From NCBI GenBank assembly GCA_947447095.1, contig CANFIL010000090.1, positions 1 to 5,544 on the forward strand: DNA of 5,544 nt. The letters run 5' to 3'. Source of the stretch: Actinomycetota bacterium (GTDB lineage Bacteria > Actinomycetota > Actinomycetes > S36-B12 > UBA5976). Within the stretch, counting starts at the first letter, position 1; every line of letters begins with the position of its first letter. Shown here one piece after another: positions 1-5,226 of the stretch. The position numbers were made by a program, and so were the translations under genes. Below the pieces are notes generated by a model that worked only from the letters and a program-made list of their open reading frames with translations, made no database searches and was not told the DNA's origin.

Positions 1-394
1 CAACGACGCGAGTATCTGCCTTGATTCGATGCGCTTTAAGTTTTCCTTCAACAAAGGCCAACGTGAGTTGCGAGCCAATGATTGGGATGTCTTGTCGTTC
101 TCGAAGTAGATACGGAACAGCACCAATGTGATCCTCGTGTCCGTGTGTGAGAACAACGGCTTCGATGTCTGCGAGACGTCCGCGAATGTAATCGAAGTCA
201 GGCAGAATCAGGTCAACGCCAGGCTGCGACTCTTCGGGAAAAAGCACACCGCAATCAACAATCAGCAAGCGGCCGTCATGTTCAAACACAGTCATGTTTC
301 GACCGATTTCACCTAGCCCACCGAGGGCCACGATTCGAGTTACACCACGATCAAGGACGGGTGGGAGCGACAGCTCGGGATGAGCAGAGGTCAC
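1..394 (-). CDS. rnj: Ribonuclease J, N-terminal part (gene runs off the left edge)
   Basis: RNase J is a metallo-beta-lactamase/beta-CASP ribonuclease with endonuclease and 5'-3' exonuclease activity, acting in rRNA maturation and mRNA turnover in the cytoplasm. Only the first 131 codons lie in the window. Visible are the N-terminal strand with ALGGLGEIGRNM (residues 23-34), the D-C-G-V-L-F-P segment (about 47-53), and the zinc-binding motif HGHEDH at residues 84-89, followed by IGAVPYLL; all are typical of the family. I choose the GTG at 394-392, which overlaps the dapA stop codon in the sequence GTGA (4-bp overlap). This implies translational coupling, and it leaves a short N-terminal tail of about 20 residues before the core. 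No separate promoter is visible. The beta-CASP and C-terminal domains lie outside the window, so intactness cannot be judged. The family call is very secure. Confidence 0.96.
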   Translation of the reverse strand, partial: MTSAHPELSLPPVLDRGVTRIVALGGLGEIGRNMTVFEHDGRLLIVDCGVLFPEESQPGVDLILPDFDYIRGRLADIEAVVLTHGHEDHIGAVPYLLRERQDIPIIGSQLTLAFVEGKLKAHRIKADTRVV

Positions 395-1287
395 AGGCTA
401 AACCCGCCAGCAGCAAGATCAACACGAAGCTGTGCGATCTGGGAATCAGTTGCAGGAACTAATGGGAGTCGTAACGATCCGCCGCCAACACGACCGAGTA
501 AATCAAGAGCAGCCTTCACCATGATTGCACCGCCAGCCTTGGTCATAACACCTTCAGTGATGGGAACAAGCGTGCGATTGATCTCGCGTGCAGTATTTAC
601 ATCATTTGCCTGCATCGCTTCGACCATTGCTTTGTGACGATCAGCCACAATGTGTCCGGTTACGCTCACCACACCTACTGCACCGACTGCAAGTAGCGCG
701 AGGTTCAAACCGTCATCACCTGAGTAGTACGCCATGTCCGACTTGGCCATAACTTCAGAAGCAGCCCACAAGTCTGCCTTGGCGTCCTTGTTAGCAAGAA
801 TTCGTGGATGTTCACTGAGCTTGATCATTGACTCAGTTGAAATAGCAATTCCAGCACGTCCAGGAATGTCGTAGACCATCACGGGTAAATCGGTTGCATC
901 TGCGACTGCATGCATGTGTGCGATGACACCTGCTTGAGGTGGCTTGTTGTAGTACGGAGTGACGACAAGCAGGCCATGAGCGCCGGCTGCTGCAGCATCC
1001 TTGGCTAATAGAACTGAATGAGCCGTGTCATTCGATCCTGCACCTGCGATTACTTTGGCACGATCCCCTACAGCTGCAACTACACACTTAAGGAGCTCGA
1101 GCTTTTCGTGCTCGTCGGTTGTTGGTGATTCGCCAGTAGTGCCATTAACAACTAGGCCATTGTTACCAAGATCAACAAGATCGTTCGCCAGCTGGGCTGC
1201 CTTGTCGAAGTCGATCTTTGTGCCGTCAGGAGTGAACGGTGTGACCATTGCGGTCAATACCGTGCCGAATGCGTCTTGTGCCTTCAT
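391..1287 (-). CDS. dapA: 4-hydroxy-tetrahydrodipicolinate synthase (dihydrodipicolinate synthase)
   Basis: This cytoplasmic enzyme condenses pyruvate with aspartate-4-semialdehyde, the first committed step of lysine and meso-diaminopimelate synthesis. The 298-residue protein has the usual family length and TIM-barrel motifs: GTTGES at residues 49-54, PYYNKP at 111-116, and YDIPGRAG at 139-146 (Y139 and R144 match E. coli Y133 and R138). The Schiff-base lysine K167 lies in NKDAKADL. The reading frame stays open 17 codons further upstream, but that extension overlaps thyX. I choose the ATG at 1287-1285 because it has a good ribosome binding site 5 bp upstream and gives the standard N-terminus (FGTVLTAMVTPF). 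It starts 13 bp after the thyX stop and overlaps rnj by 4 bp, so it is very likely co-transcribed with both. dapB, the next enzyme of the pathway, is at the right edge of the window. No feedback or riboswitch element is visible. Confidence 0.97.
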   Translation of the reverse strand: MKAQDAFGTVLTAMVTPFTPDGTKIDFDKAAQLANDLVDLGNNGLVVNGTTGESPTTDEHEKLELLKCVVAAVGDRAKVIAGAGSNDTAHSVLLAKDAAAAGAHGLLVVTPYYNKPPQAGVIAHMHAVADATDLPVMVYDIPGRAGIAISTESMIKLSEHPRILANKDAKADLWAASEVMAKSDMAYYSGDDGLNLALLAVGAVGVVSVTGHIVADRHKAMVEAMQANDVNTAREINRTLVPITEGVMTKAGGAIMVKAALDLLGRVGGGSLRLPLVPATDSQIAQLRVDLAAGGFSL

Positions 1288-1292
1288 GCTCG

Positions 1293-1297
1293 TCCTT
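1293..1297 (-). promoter_or_regulatory. Ribosome binding site of dapA
   Basis: AAGGA on the minus strand lies 5 bases before the ATG at 1287. It decides the dapA start against the longer open frame that runs back into thyX. Confidence 0.75.
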
Positions 1298-1300
1298 TTT

Positions 1301-2020
1301 CTATGGAGCAACGCGGCCATTAGCCACAAACGCGGCATGCGTTAGCGGCATCAGTTGCTCAAAAATTTCTTCGTACTTCTCTGCGACCATTTCAATCTCA
1401 CGCTGAGGGAAAGATGGGAAGTGAGATCCATCGGCCTTGCGACGAAGCGACAAGAAGTTCATCAAGGCGCGGGCATTCATCGTGACGTATGCCGACGAAT
1501 AAATCGTGACCGGCAAAACGATCCGCGCTACTTCACGGGCAACACCAGCATCAAGCATTTTTTGATATGACTCGTATGCAACTGCGCACGCCTTTTTAGT
1601 CTCTTCTGTTGTGATGTCGAACTGCTCTTTCGAACCATCAACAAATTCGTAGGCGCCAGCCTTACCGATCTGAACCAGCTTTCGTTCAGGACCAGGTACG
1701 TAGAACTGTGGTTCGAGAACCTTGTATCGACCTGATTCTTCGTTGTAACTGGCGATGCGATGGCGGAAATGTTCACGCCACATAAAGATCGGAGCTTGTA
1801 CGAAAAATGTGATGTTGGAATGCTCGAAAGGACTGCCATGGCGGTCACGCATCAAATAATTGATGAGACCTGCCGAAGCACTCGCATCACCGGTGAGATC
1901 CTCATGAGACTGCTCGCCCTTTGTTGATACGCGCGCAGCCCAAACAACGTCTGCATCACTGGCGGAATGCTTGATTAGCTCTACCGTGATGTCGCTTCGA
2001 AAACGGATCTCTTCAGTCAC
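1301..2020 (-). CDS. thyX: Flavin-dependent thymidylate synthase ThyX
   Basis: ThyX makes dTMP from dUMP using methylenetetrahydrofolate, with FAD and NADPH as reductants; it is unrelated to ThyA and works as a homotetramer in the cytoplasm. The 239-residue protein carries the diagnostic RHRx7S motif at residues 86-96 (R86, H87, R88, S96) within a stretch ending in NEESGRY. Other typical features are GSPFEH (62-67) upstream, GVAREVAR-VLP (159-170), and the C-terminal part with SFPQREIE (203-210) and the ending ANGRVAP. The start is a GTG at 2020, which places FRSDITVELIKH at the expected N-terminus. A GAAGG sequence precedes it by only 1 base, an unusually tight spacing, so reinitiation after the permease stop codon (10 bp upstream) may help translation. 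dapA follows after 13 bp, a common actinobacterial arrangement. Confidence in the family is very high. Confidence 0.97.
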   Translation of the reverse strand: MTEEIRFRSDITVELIKHSASDADVVWAARVSTKGEQSHEDLTGDASASAGLINYLMRDRHGSPFEHSNITFFVQAPIFMWREHFRHRIASYNEESGRYKVLEPQFYVPGPERKLVQIGKAGAYEFVDGSKEQFDITTEETKKACAVAYESYQKMLDAGVAREVARIVLPVTIYSSAYVTMNARALMNFLSLRRKADGSHFPSFPQREIEMVAEKYEEIFEQLMPLTHAAFVANGRVAP

Positions 2021-2030
2021 GCCTTCAAGA

Positions 2031-2894
2031 CTATCGGCGAGAAGTCTCCGTATTGGTATCGGCTACCGCGTTTTCAGAGCGCAGCAATGGGCTGGCTGAA
2101 ACTGGACGCAAGAACAGGAACAGCACGACGATTGAATAGGTCATCCATGCCAAAGCCTGGAGCACAGACGTCGTCGCCTTGATGTTGAAGATTCCACCGA
2201 TAAGGGTTTGGACGAGCGATCCTTCAGTCATGACACCTGAGAGGTTCACAAGCACGTCGTCTTCGCCCGGCAGCCAACCAATTTCTTGGAATTCAGCGAT
2301 GCCATAGGACAGAACTCCTGCTGCAACGAAGACCAACAAGATGCCAGTGATACGGAAGAACTTAGGCAAATTGATACTCGCGGAAGAACGATAAATAGCC
2401 CAACCCAAGGCAACCGCAGTCGCCAATCCCAAGACGAGACCGAATGTTGAAACCACAGTGTTACCGGACGCTTGCGATGCTGCCCAGAAGAAGACTGCCG
2501 TTTCGGCACCTTCGCGAATGACGGCAACGAATGCCATGGCTGCCACAGCAATATGTCCGCCTCCAAGGGCAGCGTCATCGAGTTGATGACGCAAGTCAGT
2601 CGAAATTGTGCGCGCAGAGCGTCGCATCCAGAAAATCATCCACGTAACAAAAGCAACAGCGGCAAACGAAACGATCCCAGCAAAGGCCGGTTCGGCAGTG
2701 GCAGAAAGATCTTGAGAAATAGTCTCGAGGATAAGTGCGACCAGAATACTGGCCACGATTGCACTGGCTACTCCGAAAAACACCCAACGACGCATGGATG
2801 CGCGATCGGTACGTGTTAAGTAGACCAACAAGATGCTCACAACGAGGGCCGCTTCCAGACCTTCGCGAAGTCCGATCAAGTAATTGCCTAACAT
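2031..2894 (-). CDS. efeU: FTR1/EfeU-family high-affinity iron permease
   Basis: Members of this family carry iron across the cytoplasmic membrane. In EfeUOB systems EfeU is the permease, and fungal Ftr1 works with a ferroxidase. The 287-residue protein has the two hallmark REGxE iron motifs: REGLE at residues 10-14 in the first membrane segment and REGAE at 127-131 in the fourth. About seven hydrophobic segments are visible (roughly 5-26, 36-57, 68-90, 112-138, 147-168, 180-202, 245-263), and the C-terminal tail is polar. The conserved loop EFQEIGWLPG (201-210) fits EfeU. The ATG at 2894 has AAAGG 5 bases upstream. No efeO or efeB is in the window, so the periplasmic partners are absent or elsewhere. 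It lies 10 bp before thyX and probably heads the thyX–dapA–rnj transcript. A palindrome upstream may be its operator. Iron as substrate is inferred from the family. Confidence 0.93.
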   Translation of the reverse strand: MLGNYLIGLREGLEAALVVSILLVYLTRTDRASMRRWVFFGVASAIVASILVALILETISQDLSATAEPAFAGIVSFAAVAFVTWMIFWMRRSARTISTDLRHQLDDAALGGGHIAVAAMAFVAVIREGAETAVFFWAASQASGNTVVSTFGLVLGLATAVALGWAIYRSSASINLPKFFRITGILLVFVAAGVLSYGIAEFQEIGWLPGEDDVLVNLSGVMTEGSLVQTLIGGIFNIKATTSVLQALAWMTYSIVVLFLFLRPVSASPLLRSENAVADTNTETSRR

Positions 2895-2899
2895 AGCAA

Positions 2900-2904
2900 C
2901 CTTT
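2900..2904 (-). promoter_or_regulatory. Ribosome binding site of the FTR1 permease
   Basis: AAAGG on the minus strand sits 5 bases upstream of the ATG at 2894 and supports that start. Confidence 0.7.
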
Positions 2905-2905
2905 G

Positions 2906-2919
2906 CCGCTCAGAAATGG
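2906..2919. repeat. 14-bp direct repeat, copy 1 (next to the permease start)
   Basis: CCGCTCAGAAATGG matches the copy at 2966-2979 at 12 of 14 positions. The copies are 60 bp apart, start to start, and flank the palindrome almost symmetrically. Confidence 0.5.
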
Positions 2920-2925
2920 TCCGCG

Positions 2926-2953
2926 AATTACGCAACCATTTGGTTTCGTAATT
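2926..2953. promoter_or_regulatory. 28-bp palindrome, candidate operator of the iron permease gene
   Basis: The left arm AATTACGCAACCA (2926-2938) and right arm TGGTTTCGTAATT (2941-2953) are reverse complements at 12 of 13 positions, around a 2-base centre. The single mismatch is 2933/2946. It lies in the 98-bp gap between the EamA transporter stop and the permease start, just downstream of a possible -10 element, so a bound protein there could block transcription. No run of T follows on the minus strand, which argues against a terminator. It does not match the DtxR/IdeR iron box or the classical Fur box by eye. That it is an operator, and which regulator binds it, are inferences. Confidence 0.6.
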
Positions 2954-2954
2954 A

Positions 2955-2984
2955 AGAATACATCCCCGTTCTGAAATGGCGCAA
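2955..2984 (-). promoter_or_regulatory. Possible promoter of the permease–thyX–dapA–rnj operon
   Basis: Reading the minus strand, TTGCGC (2984-2979) and TATTCT (2960-2955) are separated by 18 bp. The match to the -35 consensus is weak (3 of 6) and to the -10 moderate (4 of 6). Transcription would start near 2948, inside the palindrome, leaving a leader of about 50 bases that contains the ribosome binding site. This is a guess from spacing and position only. Confidence 0.35.
2966..2979. repeat. 14-bp direct repeat, copy 2 (in the possible promoter spacer)
   Basis: CCGTTCTGAAATGG is the partner of the copy at 2906-2919. It falls between the possible -35 and -10 elements of the permease promoter. 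Confidence 0.5.
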
Positions 2985-2992
2985 CTTGAGGG

Positions 2993-3874
2993 CTAGTACA
3001 GGTGTCGGGCCTTTTGAGTCAGAACGACACAACTCAATACCGCAAGAGCTGCCAACAGCGTTCCTGATGTAATGACTTCCCCAAGGATCAAACTGGACCA
3101 CAACAAGGTCATCATCGGCTGAATCAATTGCACCTGTGAACCGCGTGCCACACCTAAATCTGCCAGTCCGCGATACCAGGCAAAGAAGCCCAGATACATC
3201 GATCCAAAGGCCGTGAAGAGGAAACCGAATACCGCAGTGCCGACGATTGGTTTACCTGCATCGCCGAGTACGTGTGCCGTGATCGCTCCGATGACACTGA
3301 TTGGCAAAAACATAATCACGCACCAGGTCACCACGTGCCAATTCGGCATGACTTTGGTTAACGCCGCGCCTTCGGCATAACCGAAAGCCGAAGCAAAAAC
3401 CGCGCCAAGGAGCATCACGTCAGCAAGCGGATCCGCTCCCTCACTGCCACCGTGTAGCCAGGCATAGATAGCTAGAACTGCTGCACCGAGAATTGCGCCG
3501 AGCCAAAACAACGGCGTTACCCGTTCCTTGTGGCGAACTACTGCCATCGAGGCTGTGACTAACGGCAGGCTTGCGATGATGACCGCGCCATGAGCGGACG
3601 TAGTGCGCTGCAAAGCAAGGGTCGTCAGAATCGGAAAACCAAAACTGATACCCAATGCGGTGAGGAAAATCGACTTCCAATGTTCACGAGAAGGTAGCGG
3701 CGTCTTAGTCACCAGAACTACGGTCAAGGCAGTGATTCCAGCAATTGCCATTCGTCCCAACGTAATGGTCCACGGTCCAAAGGACACAAGCGCAAGCTTG
3801 ACCATCGGCAGCGTGAAAGAGAAAACGGTTGTGCCAATAAAAGCGAAAACATAACCGGAACGGGGGTGGCTCAT
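2993..3874 (-). CDS. EamA/DMT-superfamily transporter, ten-segment type
   Basis: This is an integral membrane protein of the drug/metabolite transporter superfamily, whose members often export amino acids or other metabolites; the substrate cannot be told from sequence. The 293 residues show two EamA repeats (about 8-138 and 152-287) with roughly ten hydrophobic segments. Family-like stretches at the end of each half include ALQRTTSAHGAVIIASLPLV (87-106) and, in the second, WYRGLADLGVA (233-243) through QLIQPMMTLLWSSLILGE (249-266). The frame is open 48 codons further upstream, but that part is polar, unlike the family, and overlaps the divergent gene. I choose the ATG at 3874, which begins just before the first membrane segment and lies 7 bases after a TAGGCT hexamer, with no ribosome binding site, so the mRNA is probably leaderless. 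A 98-bp gap separates it from the permease, so co-transcription is uncertain. Confidence 0.88.
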   Translation of the reverse strand: MSHPRSGYVFAFIGTTVFSFTLPMVKLALVSFGPWTITLGRMAIAGITALTVVLVTKTPLPSREHWKSIFLTALGISFGFPILTTLALQRTTSAHGAVIIASLPLVTASMAVVRHKERVTPLFWLGAILGAAVLAIYAWLHGGSEGADPLADVMLLGAVFASAFGYAEGAALTKVMPNWHVVTWCVIMFLPISVIGAITAHVLGDAGKPIVGTAVFGFLFTAFGSMYLGFFAWYRGLADLGVARGSQVQLIQPMMTLLWSSLILGEVITSGTLLAALAVLSCVVLTQKARHLY

Positions 3875-3881
3875 AGTTGCG

Positions 3882-3902
3882 AGCCTAGCGAGAACATAGG
3901 CT
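3882..3902. promoter_or_regulatory. Back-to-back leaderless promoters (inverted TAGGCT hexamers)
   Basis: Minus-strand TAGGCT occupies 3887-3882 and is followed by 7 bases and the ATG of the EamA transporter. Plus-strand TAGGCT occupies 3897-3902 and is followed by 6 bases and the ATG at 3909. The hexamer fits the TAnnnT -10 pattern of actinobacterial promoters, and the distance places transcription starts at or next to the A of each ATG. Neither gene has a convincing ribosome binding site. The two hexamers form an inverted repeat with a 9-bp spacer, so the two promoters would compete or be controlled together. Confidence 0.55.
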
Positions 3903-3908
3903 ACGGGT

Positions 3909-4202
3909 ATGTGTGGTTGCCTATTTCTATTGTTCGGTTCGCTCGCTCCGCGTTTTACGCTCGCATTAGTTGCGTTGTTTGGTAACTCCATTTCACGCGC
4001 TTTCGACGGCAATAACACCGAAGCATTCCTTGGATGGCTATTCCTTCCGTTTACGGAATTGCTCTACGTATTCATGTATTGGATGGATGGCAGCGTCACG
4101 GGATTCGACTGGTTCTTTGTAGCACTCGGTTTCTTGTTAGACCTTGGTTCGTACACCAGCGGTGGCGTTCAGGCACGCGATCGCATCCAGACCAACGGCT
4201 AG
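3909..4202 (+). CDS. Small membrane protein of unknown function upstream of azlCD
   Basis: The product has 97 residues. Hydrophobic segments lie at about 5-25, 39-59 and 66-82, with a short polar linker at 30-38 and a polar, basic C-terminal tail. It begins MCGC, with cysteines at residues 2 and 4. The segments FLGWLFLPFTELLYV (40-54) and FVALGFLLDLGSY (70-82) resemble small conserved membrane proteins that I recall from many actinobacteria, which have no assigned function. It starts at an ATG 6 bases after a -10-like hexamer, so it is probably read from a leaderless mRNA. Its TAG stop is 1 base before the azlC ATG, which indicates the same operon and translational coupling. A role with the AzlCD exporter is possible from position only. 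Coding status is supported by the coupling and hydrophobic pattern. Confidence 0.75.
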   Translation: MCGCLFLLFGSLAPRFTLALVALFGNSISRAFDGNNTEAFLGWLFLPFTELLYVFMYWMDGSVTGFDWFFVALGFLLDLGSYTSGGVQARDRIQTNG

Positions 4203-4203
4203 C

Positions 4204-4908
4204 ATGACTGCCGCCCCGGCCTGGGACGCTTTGCGTTCAGAGATTCTTCGAAAAGCACTCAGTATCGGAATCGCTGTTTCGATCTATGGTGTTTCGTTTG
4301 GCGCTTTGGGTTCCACTACGGGCTTGAGTATTGCTCAAACACAGGCGTTGTCTCTCTTGATGTTTACTGGCGCTAGTCAATTTGCGTTAGTGAGCACTAT
4401 TGCCTCCGGCGGCACCGCGATCGCTGCTGTCGCCGCGTCATGGCTGCTGGGCACTCGCAATGCTGCATATTCCCTGCGCATGTCACCTGTCCTCCAAGTG
4501 ACAGGTGCGCGAAAGCTGTTAGCCAGCCATCTCACCATCGATGAATCTACGGCAATGGGTCTGTCACAAGATGAAAAACTTCATGACGGCAATGCTTCGA
4601 AACTGGCATTTTGGTCAACGGGATTGTCGGTGTTCGTACTGTGGAATGTCGCTACGTTCATTGGCGCAATTACCGTCAAAGCAATTGGAGATCCCAAAGC
4701 GTTAGGACTTGATGCGGCTATTGCTGCAGGGCTCTTTGCGCTGGTATGGCCACAGATCAAAGACAAGCACACACTTTCTGCCGCAATGGGCGGAGCCTTG
4801 ATCGCATTAGTACTCACGCCCGTACTACCTGCGGGACTTCCTGTCCTTGCCGCAGCCGTTGTTGCGGTTGTTATCGGCTGGTCGTGGTCGAAGCAGGTGA
4901 ATGCCTGA
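4204..4908 (+). CDS. azlC: AzlC-family branched-chain amino-acid exporter, large subunit
   Basis: AzlC, with the small subunit AzlD, exports branched-chain amino acids; known cases are B. subtilis AzlCD and BrnFE of Corynebacterium, which also exports methionine. The 234-residue protein is of normal length and has several membrane segments. Family-typical stretches are YGVSFGAL near residue 28-35, FTGASQF at 54-60, GTRNAAYSLR at 83-92 and HLTIDEST at 109-116, with a hydrophobic C-terminal half (about 138-226). I choose the ATG at 4204, which lies 1 base after the stop of the small membrane protein gene; a TTG 20 codons upstream in the same frame overlaps that gene, and the added residues are not hydrophobic. 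There is no clear ribosome binding site, so translation probably depends on the upstream gene. It overlaps azlD by one base. The exact amino-acid substrate is inferred from the family. Confidence 0.94.
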   Translation: MTAAPAWDALRSEILRKALSIGIAVSIYGVSFGALGSTTGLSIAQTQALSLLMFTGASQFALVSTIASGGTAIAAVAASWLLGTRNAAYSLRMSPVLQVTGARKLLASHLTIDESTAMGLSQDEKLHDGNASKLAFWSTGLSVFVLWNVATFIGAITVKAIGDPKALGLDAAIAAGLFALVWPQIKDKHTLSAAMGGALIALVLTPVLPAGLPVLAAAVVAVVIGWSWSKQVNA

Positions 4909-5216
4909 TGTGGTTTACAGTTCTCGCCGGCGCTGCAGGTTGCTACGCGCTTAAATATCTGGGTGCAGCCATCCCTGAGAGTTTCCTAGAGAATCCGCTC
5001 GTCAAGCGAATAGTTATGTTGCTGCCGATTAGTTTGCTGTGCGCACTTGTTGCAGTTCAAACATTTGGCTCATCCAAGGGCCTGACAATCGATGCTCGGG
5101 TACCTGCAGTTGGCGTGGCAAGTCTTGTTCTATGGCGAAAAGGTTCGTTTATTTTGGTGGTGCTGTCAGCTGCGATTACCGCTGGTCTATTACGCCATTT
5201 TGGTATTGCCCAGTAA
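4908..5216 (+). CDS. azlD: AzlD-family branched-chain amino-acid exporter, small subunit
   Basis: AzlD is the small membrane partner required by AzlC. The 102-residue product matches the usual length of about 100 and shows four hydrophobic segments: about 2-20, 34-53, 65-77 and 81-97. The N-terminal pattern (AGAAGCYALKYLGAAIP) and the KRIVMLLPISLLCAL stretch (33-47) fit the family. The ATG at 4908 shares its A with the TGA stop of azlC (TGATG), and an AGGTGA sequence a few bases upstream may serve as ribosome binding site. The frame is open further upstream, but that part lies inside azlC and is polar and cysteine-rich, so it is not real. The TAA stop is 10 bp from the end of convergent dapB. 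Confidence 0.93.
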   Translation: MWFTVLAGAAGCYALKYLGAAIPESFLENPLVKRIVMLLPISLLCALVAVQTFGSSKGLTIDARVPAVGVASLVLWRKGSFILVVLSAAITAGLLRHFGIAQ

Positions 5217-5226
5217 TTGATTCGAG

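Noticed and set aside
128..316. Sixty-two-codon plus-strand frame opposite rnj
   Set aside because: It is antisense to the conserved RNase J core, including the HGHEDH motif, with no sign of its own translation signals.
1288..1338. Seventeen-codon N-terminal extension of DapA
   Set aside because: It overlaps the thyX 3' end, is not family-like, and the ATG at 1287 has a good ribosome binding site.
1025..1345. Open frames opposite dapA, for example a 106-codon plus-strand frame, and similar ones opposite thyX, the permease and the EamA gene
   Set aside because: They mirror the codons of well-supported genes, have low-complexity Ser/Ala/Arg-rich products and no recognisable domains.
2926..2953. 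The palindrome as a rho-independent terminator of the EamA transporter gene
   Set aside because: The centre allows only a very short loop, the arms are A/T-rich at the base, and no T-run follows on the minus strand. An operator fits better.
2926..2953. The palindrome as a DtxR/IdeR iron box or Fur box
   Set aside because: The TTAGGnTAGnCTnnCCTAA pattern and the GATAATGATAATCATTATC pattern are both absent; only the symmetry is shared.
3875..4018. Forty-eight-codon N-terminal extension of the EamA transporter
   Set aside because: It is polar, runs through the divergent gene, and the ATG at 3874 directly precedes the first membrane segment.
4144..4203. TTG start giving AzlC 20 extra residues
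   Set aside because: It overlaps the small membrane protein gene, and the stop–start arrangement at 4200-4206 favours the ATG.
4484..4507. Perfect 8-bp inverted repeat (CACCTGTC … GACAGGTG, 8-base loop) inside azlC
   Set aside because: It lies within coding sequence, and one such stem is about what chance gives in 5.5 kb. The codons form a sensible AzlC sequence.
4746..4907. Longer azlD frame beginning inside azlC
   Set aside because: The extra part is out of frame with the well-supported azlC and has no membrane-protein character; the TGATG junction marks the start.
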